DNA of 20,160 nucleotides from an uncultured Bacteroides sp. (GTDB lineage Bacteria > Bacteroidota > Bacteroidia > Bacteroidales > Bacteroidaceae). The DNA lies in assembly GCF_902491285.1 (NCBI RefSeq), contig NZ_CABUHK010000091.1:1-20160 (forward strand). Reading direction: 5' to 3'. Of this stretch, positions 1-5,444 are shown piece by piece. The first letter of the stretch is position 1; each line of letters begins with the position of its first letter. The notes beneath the pieces are model-generated. The model searched no databases. It was not told where the DNA came from and saw only the letters and a program-made list of their open reading frames with translations. The position numbers and the translations under genes are program-made.

Positions 1-53
1 AGACTAGCGGTAAACAAGAACTTTATGAAGCAATTCTGAATATGTATTGCTAA
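1..53 (+). CDS. xylA: xylose isomerase, C-terminal end only (partial)
   Basis: Only the last 16 codons and the stop are present. They read TSGKQELYEAILNMYC in the third forward frame and end in TAA at 51-53. From memory this is the C-terminus of Bacteroides xylose isomerase, the roughly 438-residue enzyme that converts D-xylose to D-xylulose. The xylose symporter gene follows on the same strand, which fits a Bacteroides xylB-xylA-xylE order. The match is short, so the call rests on both the peptide and the neighbour. Confidence 0.85.
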   Translation, partial: TSGKQELYEAILNMYC

Positions 54-67
54 TTGAATCTAACATT

Positions 68-113
68 AAGGTGGTAAAGCAGTGGTTGGACTGCTGCTTT
101 ATCACCTTCTTTT
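68..113 (+). terminator. 15-bp stem-loop between xylA and the symporter gene
   Basis: AAGGTGGTAAAGCAG (68-82) pairs with CTGCTTTATCACCTT (94-108) over 15 bp with one G-U pair and an 11-nt loop, followed by CTTTT. This has the form of an intrinsic terminator or an RNA-stabilising 3' hairpin. It begins 15 nt after the xylA stop. The symporter starts 53 bp downstream of the hairpin and I found no good promoter in between, so partial read-through (differential expression within one operon) is a reasonable inference. Confidence 0.7.
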
Positions 114-160
114 GTATCTAATCCAACTACTACACACTACTTATCCAATTTATAAAAACT

Positions 161-1615
161 ATGAATAATACAACGAACGAAGGAAGCAAACTCTATTTGT
201 ATTCCATCACATCCGTTGCTATCCTGGGGGGACTGCTTTTCGGCTACGACACGGCAGTGATTTCCGGCGCAGAAAAAGGCTTGGAAGCTTTTTTCCTTTC
301 GGCTTCCGATTTCCAATATAACAAAGTAATGCATGGAATCACTTCTTCCAGTGCATTGATAGGTTGCGTACTTGGTGGTGCGCTCTCTGGCATATTCGCA
401 TCCCGTCTGGGGCGTCGTAATTCGTTGAGGCTTGCCGCCATACTCTTTTTCCTTTCAGCATTAGGTTCTTATTATCCTGAAGTCTTGTTTTTCGAATACG
501 GAAAGCCGAATATGGACTTGCTGATTGCCTTTAATCTGTATCGTGTCTTAGGCGGTATCGGTGTCGGGCTGGCATCTGCCGTTTGTCCGATGTATATCGC
601 GGAAATAGCCCCTTCCAATATTCGCGGAACACTTGTTTCGTGTAACCAGTTTGCCATTATCTTCGGTATGTTGGTGGTGTACTTTGTGAATTACCTGATT
701 ATGGGTGACCATCAGAATCCTATCATCTTGAAAGATGCTGCCGGAGTCTTATCGGTAAGCTCCGAGTCTGATATGTGGACTGTACAAGAAGGATGGCGCT
801 ATATGTTTGGTTCGGAAGCTTTTCCTGCTGCATTTTTTGGTTTGTTATTGTTCTTCGTGCCGAAAACTCCCCGTTATTTGGTGTTGGTACAACAGGAAGA
901 AAAAGCCTTTTCTATTTTGGAAAAAATTAATGGCAAAGCAAAAGCTCAGGAAATCCTTAATGATATCAAAGCTACCGCCCACGAAAAGACAGAAAAACTC
1001 TTTACTTATGGAGTGGCAGTAATTGTTATCGGTATCCTTCTTTCCGTATTCCAACAGGCTATCGGCATTAATGCGGTACTTTACTATGCTCCGCGCATTT
1101 TTGAAAATGCAGGCGCAGAAGGTGGCGGTATGATGCAAACGGTTATTATGGGTATCGTAAACATCATCTTCACATTGGTTGCTATCTTTACAGTAGACCG
1201 CTTCGGACGTAAACCGCTATTGATTATCGGTTCTATCGGTATGGCAGTAGGAGCATTTGCAGTAGCAATGTGTGATAGCATGGCTATAAAGGGAATCTTC
1301 CCGGTAGTTTCGGTTATCGTATATGCCGCATTCTTTATGATGTCATGGGGACCGATTTGCTGGGTATTGATTTCAGAAATCTTCCCGAATACAATTCGTG
1401 GCAAGGCAGTTGCCATCGCTGTAGCTTTCCAATGGATATTTAATTATATTATATCTTCCACTTTTCCGGCATTGTACGATTTCAGTCCGATGTTCGCATA
1501 CAGCCTTTATGGAATTATCTGTGTAGCTGCCGCAGTTTTCGTTTGGCGTTGGGTGCCCGAAACGAAAGGCAAGACACTGGAAGATATGAGCAAGCTTTGG
1601 AAGAAAAATAAGTAA
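161..1615 (+). CDS. xylE: D-xylose/H+ symporter, MFS sugar porter family
   Basis: A 484-residue, twelve-helix major facilitator protein that brings xylose across the inner membrane with a proton. E. coli XylE has 491 residues. Sugar-porter signatures are in place: FGYDTAVISG near residue 27, with D30 at the position of the proton-coupling Asp27 of E. coli; RLGRR at 82-86; R128 and Q163 in helices 4-5; QQAIGIN at 298-304 (sugar-binding Gln, Gln and Asn); GPICW with W401; and PETKG at 466-470. The start is the ATG at 161. It follows the xylA tail and a strong hairpin, so it probably belongs to the xylose operon but may be expressed at a lower level. Other sugar porters share these motifs; the xylA neighbour is what points to xylose. 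Confidence 0.92.
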   Translation: MNNTTNEGSKLYLYSITSVAILGGLLFGYDTAVISGAEKGLEAFFLSASDFQYNKVMHGITSSSALIGCVLGGALSGIFASRLGRRNSLRLAAILFFLSALGSYYPEVLFFEYGKPNMDLLIAFNLYRVLGGIGVGLASAVCPMYIAEIAPSNIRGTLVSCNQFAIIFGMLVVYFVNYLIMGDHQNPIILKDAAGVLSVSSESDMWTVQEGWRYMFGSEAFPAAFFGLLLFFVPKTPRYLVLVQQEEKAFSILEKINGKAKAQEILNDIKATAHEKTEKLFTYGVAVIVIGILLSVFQQAIGINAVLYYAPRIFENAGAEGGGMMQTVIMGIVNIIFTLVAIFTVDRFGRKPLLIIGSIGMAVGAFAVAMCDSMAIKGIFPVVSVIVYAAFFMMSWGPICWVLISEIFPNTIRGKAVAIAVAFQWIFNYIISSTFPALYDFSPMFAYSLYGIICVAAAVFVWRWVPETKGKTLEDMSKLWKKNK

Positions 1616-1677
1616 ATTAGGTTAGTGTAATTTCATCGTGTCGTCAAGGCTTCAGTGTGACAGCACGATTCTATCAA

Positions 1678-1714
1678 GATTATGACATCATGCCAATGGT
1701 ATGGTGTCATAATC
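1678..1714 (+). terminator. 17-bp hairpin downstream of xylE
   Basis: The arms 1678-1694 and 1698-1714 pair over 17 bp with two G-U pairs and a 3-nt loop. The run that follows (ATTTG) is only weakly T-rich. A shorter imperfect stem (1637-1646 with 1658-1667) precedes it. Together they probably form the 3' end of the xylose operon mRNA. Confidence 0.55.
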
Positions 1715-1788
1715 ATTTGTATTACATAATGAGAAAAAACATCCATCATACTATCATTCATTTTTGTATTATCTTTATTATCAGAAAA

Positions 1789-1865
1789 ATAAGTATGATA
1801 GATATGTTCGTAAAAAGGTATCTATCATTCTTTTATCATAAAAATTAAGTATCTATCATACTTAT
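1789..1865. repeat. inverted-repeat array with GTATCTATCAT units
   Basis: A perfect 16-bp inverted repeat (ATAAGTATGATAGATA at 1789-1804, complement at 1850-1865) encloses another forward copy of the core TATCTATCAT at 1819-1828. A related ATACTATCATT lies upstream at 1748-1758. The two forward copies are 31 bp apart. It lies in the 630-bp gene-free stretch after xylE. No coding potential seen. Confidence 0.65.
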
Positions 1866-1986
1866 ACCGTATCTGTTTTAGTCTAGTATCAGGTGGGAAT
1901 ATCCATTTAAAGGCGTAAGGATACATACTTTATAGTAAGATAACCCATATTTTACAGTTCAATAATCTATTTGGAATAGTAGTCTT

Positions 1987-2080
1987 TTTATAGCCCACAT
2001 ATGTAGGCTGTACAGCCCGCATATGTAAACCATACAGCCCACGTATGCAGGCTATATATCACACATATGTGGGCTATAAA
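1987..2080. repeat. four-copy 22-bp palindromic array closed by an 18-bp perfect inverted repeat
   Basis: Four units start at 1992, 2014, 2036 and 2058, an exact 22-bp period. The consensus is AGCCCACATATGTRGGCT plus 4 bp, and the core is itself close to a palindrome. The whole array is bounded by a perfect 18-bp inverted repeat: TTTATAGCCCACATATGT at 1987-2004 and its complement at 2063-2080. An open frame crossing it on the forward strand (2045-2281) looks accidental. The rest of 1866-2246 is AT-rich and holds nothing I can name, apart from a 7-bp inverted repeat TTGTCGC/GCGACAA at 2082-2088 and 2140-2146. Confidence 0.85.
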
Positions 2081-2246
2081 CTTGTCGCTATTAAAGTTGG
2101 ATTATTAAGGTATAATGACCGGATTTATACGGGTTCATTGCGACAAAAACAAGCTATTTTATGCCTGTCCGGCCTTTATTCGGAGATTTTATTAATGATA
2201 GATGCCCTGTTTTGGTGGTATAAGTATAATGGATACCAAATCTGTA

Positions 2247-2744
2247 TTAACGGTCAGAGGTATTCTCCACTAATTCGGTAGGTTTGCCGCCCAAGAGTTT
2301 TTCCAAGTCATGTAATTGGCGATGATAGTCCTGCAATATTTGACTGACGAAACCACGATAGCAGGAAGCTGCTATCAGGAAGTCCGACCATTTCGTCCAT
2401 TCTTCAAATATCTTTTGGCATTCTGCACGAGGTGAATTTTGTAAAGCCAGGAAATGTAGACAAGCCTTTTGCATCTCCGGCATTCCATTTTCCCATGGAC
2501 GGTCGAGGTTGGTTAACGCCTTGATGAAATGCTTGATTTTGTGGTGTAACGCCGCTAGGCGCTGTGATTCCGAACGATCGACTGATACGGTAGGGCATAG
2601 TCGATGTGATTGGGCTAAATAAAACTGTTTTAGTTTCTCTTTTTCTTCCGGATTGGGAGAGTCTGCTTCTTGCCGATTGTTTCGAACAGCTTTTACAGGT
2701 GCATTGCTTTGTTCTTCATGCCTGCTACTGAGGTTGAAGCAGGT
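2247..2744 (-). pseudogene. hypothetical protein remnant, reading frame broken near its start
   Basis: The minus frame ending at TAA 2247 is open from 2744, about 165 codons of protein-like composition, rich in Glu, Lys, Gln and Leu and probably all helical. The first in-frame ATG comes only at 2483, leaving 78 residues. A better-placed ATG at 2717-2719, downstream of a consensus promoter, is in another frame and hits TAA at 2693-2695 after eight codons. Replacing one lost base there would join it to the long frame and give a protein of about 157 residues. I do not recognise the family. The alternative is a genuine 78-residue gene starting at 2483, but the open, protein-like upstream frame argues against that. 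Confidence 0.5.
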
Positions 2745-2754
2745 TCACTGCTTC
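2721..2754 (-). other. two mutually exclusive small hairpins in the leader of the broken gene
   Basis: GAAGCAG (2736-2742) pairs with CTGCTTC (2748-2754) around a 5-nt loop. CCTGCT (2721-2726) pairs with AGCAGG (2738-2743) around an 11-nt loop. Both use the same central segment, so only one can form at a time. They lie between the promoter at 2778-2808 and the likely original ATG. This resembles an attenuator only in form; there is no U-tract. Confidence 0.3.
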
Positions 2755-2777
2755 GTGGAATAAAATGTTATGCGTTG

Positions 2778-2808
2778 CAAATATACGATAATTCTCGGAA
2801 GTCACAAA
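2778..2808 (-). promoter_or_regulatory. Bacteroides consensus promoter for the broken gene
   Basis: On the minus strand, TTTG (2805-2808), a 19-bp spacer, then TATATTTG (2778-2785). This is a full match to the Bacteroidota primary sigma pattern (TTTG at -33, TAnnTTTG at -7). It points leftward at the disrupted frame, 59 bp before the likely original ATG. Confidence 0.7.
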
Positions 2809-2916
2809 TTAAATAGCACAAGAATCTGTGTGAAAATTGTGTGGTGTTAAAGTGCAATAGTTGTTTCTGAAATACATATTGTTATGGAAAGTTGTAAATA
2901 TAATTGTATATAAATC

Positions 2917-3165
2917 TTATCTATATTCATGTTCTCTTATAAACTCATCAGCTATATAGAGATTGCCATACAAATAGAGACCTGTATTTTTATTATGTAA
3001 GTCTGCGCAGGTTTTACTTTCATAAAATAATTCCAATGCTCTTTCGGGAGCAATATTCAGCCGTTTTGCCAGTTCGGCTGATATGCAGCCAATCCGGTTA
3101 CTTAATATCATTTCTTGGATAACAGGGGATTTTACGGGGGCATTCTGCAGATTCTGTTCCATCAT
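2917..3165 (-). CDS. small protein of a DUF3990/DUF3791-type operon
   Basis: An 82-residue protein from the ATG at 3165; an open frame extends to a TTG at 3183 but the paired ATGs are better starts. Its features are a helical segment VIQEMILSNRIGCISAELAKR, a second helix ERALELFYESKTCADL, and a C-terminal TGLYLYGNLYIADEF stretch. From memory, small proteins of this shape often sit beside DUF3990 genes, but I am not sure of the family number. Its start lies inside the 3' end of the DUF3990 reading frame (68-nt overlap), so the two were probably translated together. The frame is intact although its DUF3990 partner is broken. Confidence 0.65.
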   Translation of the reverse strand: MMEQNLQNAPVKSPVIQEMILSNRIGCISAELAKRLNIAPERALELFYESKTCADLHNKNTGLYLYGNLYIADEFIREHEYR

Positions 3166-3630
3166 AACTAAGGTATTTATCAATTAATTTTTGGTTTAAC
3201 AGACAAATTTGATTGTTCGGCTGGTGCATAGCGAGACGTTGCAAAGCTACATCTGCACTCATTAATCCTGTCATATATAAATTTATGGTATCAATAACAC
3301 GGTCGTTAGCTACACCACCTTCGATATAATCGTAATTAGCTGCCGGATTCAATCCTTTTCGGCTGTTTACTATAAAATCCAGCCATTCGGCATCGTAGGC
3401 TTTAAATATTTTGCAATGTCCTTCTTTCATAATCGTGTCACGGTCTAATTGATACATGTTAATTAATGCTTTAGCCTGTCTCTTGGCCGATATAGCTATA
3501 GCCCATTTGAAGGCTTGCTCTTTAATGTTTGTAACATAGAATCCCTGTCCGAAATCAAGGTTTTTGCGTCCGAAACCACAGATGGGATTAATAACTATTC
3601 TGTTCCGCCATGATATACAGTTATTTTTAT
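3098..3630 (-). pseudogene. DUF3990 domain protein gene, inactivated
   Basis: Read with one frame correction, this encodes about 177 residues with DUF3990 landmarks: YHGGTE near the N-terminus, then GRKNLDFGQGFYVT, EQAFKWA, AEWLDFIVNSRKG, YDYIEGGVANDRV and PNNQICLLNQ. Two lesions are visible. The expected start, overlapping the stop of the upstream gene as ATGA, is now ATAA (ATA at 3628-3630). A lost base near 3597-3600 puts a TAG (3595-3597) after YHGGTE; restoring one A gives GAA-ATA-GTT and continuous family-like sequence. The first ATG left in the main frame is at 3457, past the DFGxGFY motif, so any product (119 residues) would lack the N-terminal third. From memory DUF3990 may be related to ADP-ribosyltransferase-like domains, which would make it toxin-like; the sequence does not prove this. 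Confidence 0.75.
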
Positions 3631-3866
3631 TTTTTACTCTCCCATGTAATTAAACACTCTATCATATTATCTGTCACATGTTCACGACTTTCGGTATGAA
3701 GTACCTCATAATTAGGTAGAATATAATTTGCTATCATCCCTACGGACTTCATTCGAGCGTATATTTCTTGATAGGATTTGCCGAGCCGACGTGCAGTTCC
3801 TTCAATGCAAGAAGCAACGAAAGCTAATTTAATTTCAGTTGGTGATAATTCTATAAGTTGTTCCAT
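3627..3866 (-). CDS. DUF3791 domain protein
   Basis: A 79-residue protein from the ATG at 3866. The DUF3791 pattern is visible: a first helix with FVASCIEGTARRLG, then YQEIYARMKSVGMIANYI, and the hallmark YEVLHTES followed by a helix ending MIECLITWE. It is the first gene of a leftward operon behind a consensus promoter, and its stop TAA (3627-3629) overlaps the decayed start of the DUF3990 gene. DUF3791 genes commonly neighbour DUF3990 genes (from memory), so it may be an accessory or neutralising partner. It looks intact. Its biochemical role is not known to me. Confidence 0.75.
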   Translation of the reverse strand: MEQLIELSPTEIKLAFVASCIEGTARRLGKSYQEIYARMKSVGMIANYILPNYEVLHTESREHVTDNMIECLITWESKK

Positions 3867-3941
3867 ATTGTTACCATTTATGCAAATTCTACTTTATTTT
3901 GTTTACGTATTCCTATGCTTGGCATAAGTGCTATGCATACA

Positions 3942-3972
3942 CAAATATAGAAGTATTACTTCATAAAACAAA
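3942..3972 (-). promoter_or_regulatory. consensus promoter of the DUF3791-DUF3990 operon
   Basis: On the minus strand, TTTG (3969-3972), a 19-bp spacer, TATATTTG (3942-3949). It lies about 75 bp upstream of the DUF3791 ATG. Just downstream, around 3914-3938, are TATGC/GCATA inverted copies including the palindrome TATGCATA, a possible operator. The remaining 3973-4099 is AT-rich without visible genes. Confidence 0.75.
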
Positions 3973-4099
3973 AAAAATGGCAGATTATCCAATATAGGTA
4001 GGTCTGTTTTTTCTATGTGATTCAATATTTAAGTATAATGCTTTTTTATTTTGAAGACCGCTGGAACGATGTCTACGAGGTCAGATTGAAGAAATAAAA

Positions 4100-4178
4100 A
4101 TAGTGACGCTATCCTGTCACGATGGCGTCACTATATGCTTAGGATAGCGTCACTATCCGGGGCACATAGTGACGCTAT
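4100..4178. repeat. four-copy ATAGTGACGCTAT array at the 3' end of the yhiM-like gene
   Basis: Four copies of ATAGTGACGCTAT: forward at 4100-4112, reverse at 4122-4134 (one mismatch), reverse at 4144-4156, forward at 4166-4178, spaced about 22 bp. ATAGTGACGCTATCCT (4100-4115) and its complement (4141-4156) form a perfect 16-bp inverted repeat. Units 4144-4156 and 4166-4178 form another perfect 13-bp hairpin. In the leftward direction the array starts 4 nt after the yhiM-like stop and ends in a T-rich run (complement of 4090-4100), so it probably also works as that gene's terminator. Confidence 0.85.
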
Positions 4179-4182
4179 ATTT

Positions 4183-5232
4183 TTACCTCGAAGAAGTACC
4201 GCTTTCCAATATGCTAACGATAGAAAACAGGGTGAAACAGATTGCTCCTAATCCTGTTAAAACACGTGCCGGAATAAAATAATCAGCATGTACCGTTGCA
4301 ACTTCAAACACGAAAGCAGCTAGAAACAAGCAGGCTAATGCCGTCAATATCGGAATCATGGGGATACGGTTGGCCAGTTTAAATTCCTGTCTCCATATTT
4401 TGGCTAACAGGATTACTTTGCTGGAAATGCTGTAACAAACCAGACCGAGACCAAGCATAATATATCCCGTGGTACCATTTGCGCTACCTGAATCTGCGAA
4501 AATTACAAATATTCCCCATATAAAAGAGATTGAGCCCATTAGTAGCACCAGTTTCGGCCATTTGCTTCGTTCCTTCTCCTGGTATTCATTACGTATTTGA
4601 CGTGCGATAGTAGCTACCAACGCAATCAGACTGGTACAAATACATGCAAGACCTACCATTACATGACCTGCTACAAAATAAGCGGGATGGGAATGGCTGT
4701 TGCTTAATAAGATAAAAGCCCATATCCATGCGATAAGGGAAATAATGGTTGCAATAATTACTAATACCCGTCTTTGCCCTACAGAGAACGCTCCCTGTGG
4801 AACTTCATATCCTGTCGTTTTTGAATTGCCCGGAATCAAAGAAAAACGAGTGGAAGAAGTGGCGGCAGTAGCTACACAAGTAGTGATAAATCCTACCCCT
4901 GTAATCACATGACCTGCGACGAAGGCAGAAGTGGAAGTGGCATTACTGAAAATATAGATACCACTGATAATGGTAATTGTAGCTGCCAAATATCCTATGA
5001 TGGGCAAAACATATTTCGCCGTCTGGTTATAAGTATGTATGATTTGCCGGATAATGGTGGCTGCCGTACAAAACAGCGCAATACATATCATACCTAATGA
5101 AAATACGACAGGGCCTGCTACAACACGGCTGCCTGCATCTCCGTAACCATAAATGAATGCCCCGTATCCGAAGCAAAAAAGTGCCATCGCCAAAGGGATT
5201 GCTCTGAATAAAATACTAATACCGTAATTCAT
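4183..5232 (-). CDS. yhiM: YhiM-like (DUF2776) inner-membrane protein
   Basis: A 349-residue, very hydrophobic protein with about ten membrane helices. It resembles E. coli YhiM (about 350 residues, DUF2776 family) over its whole length as I remember it, most clearly at LANRIPMIP and at the C-terminal GLGAICFTLFSIVSILE. I use the ATG at 5232 because it lines up with the E. coli start; a GTG at 5259 would add nine residues. Five internal repeats are visible, each with a VAGHV- or RVLTG-like motif before a helix (near residues 38, 105, 187, 257 and 320). E. coli YhiM has been linked to acid tolerance, but its substrate is unsettled and I assign none. It is divergent from ileS; no strong promoter was found for it. 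A repeat array follows its stop. Confidence 0.85.
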   Translation of the reverse strand: MNYGISILFRAIPLAMALFCFGYGAFIYGYGDAGSRVVAGPVVFSLGMICIALFCTAATIIRQIIHTYNQTAKYVLPIIGYLAATITIISGIYIFSNATSTSAFVAGHVITGVGFITTCVATAATSSTRFSLIPGNSKTTGYEVPQGAFSVGQRRVLVIIATIISLIAWIWAFILLSNSHSHPAYFVAGHVMVGLACICTSLIALVATIARQIRNEYQEKERSKWPKLVLLMGSISFIWGIFVIFADSGSANGTTGYIMLGLGLVCYSISSKVILLAKIWRQEFKLANRIPMIPILTALACLFLAAFVFEVATVHADYFIPARVLTGLGAICFTLFSIVSILESGTSSR

Positions 5233-5345
5233 AAAGTTAAGTGCTTTTAGTTTTTTCACTACAACAAGGATATATCCGTTTTGTTTAGGCTATAAGCCGT
5301 TTATAATCATTAACTTCATATGATTCTGATTAAAAGTCATTGCTT

Positions 5346-5379
5346 TTTGCTCAACTAAACAAATGTTTTTGTAAATTTG
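5346..5379 (+). promoter_or_regulatory. promoter of the ileS operon
   Basis: TTTG (5346-5349), a 22-bp spacer and TAAATTTG (5372-5379). The -7 box is a full match; the spacer is slightly long. The leader of about 60 nt contains a small GGGG-ATA-CCCC hairpin (5393-5403). It is too short for a T-box riboswitch. Confidence 0.6.
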
Positions 5380-5444
5380 CACCCTTAAAAACGGGGATAC
5401 CCCTCAAAGTGTAAATTGTAAATAGTAAAATCGTAGATACAGCT

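Noticed and set aside
1657..1848. 63-codon forward open frame after xylE
   Set aside because: It lies across the xylE 3' hairpin and the TATCTATCAT copies; its composition reflects AT-rich repeats.
1987..2080. The 22-bp array as a CRISPR array or plasmid-type iteron origin
   Set aside because: There are no unique spacers between repeats and no cas genes. The 22-bp period does resemble iterons, but there is no replication initiator gene or AT-rich origin layout nearby, and the units carry palindromes.
2045..2281. 78-codon forward open frame
   Set aside because: It starts inside the repeat array, has no promoter, and runs into the 3' end of the opposite-strand pseudogene. It has no protein character.
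3098..3457. An intact 119-residue gene starting MYQLDR
   Set aside because: The same frame continues upstream through clear DUF3990 sequence (DFGQGFYVT), so this ATG is internal; the gene is better described as a broken longer one.
3541..3570. A second frameshift in the DUF3990 gene near the DFGQGFY motif
   Set aside because: Rechecking the bases shows one continuous frame from IVINP through GFYVT onward; only the lesion near 3597 changes frame.
5230..5259. GTG start for the YhiM-like protein
   Set aside because: The ATG at 5232 aligns with the start of the E. coli homologue as I remember it, and the extra nine residues add nothing recognisable.
5380..5444. T-box riboswitch before ileS
   Set aside because: The leader is only about 60 nt with a 4-bp hairpin; a T-box needs far more sequence and its conserved bulge motif is absent.
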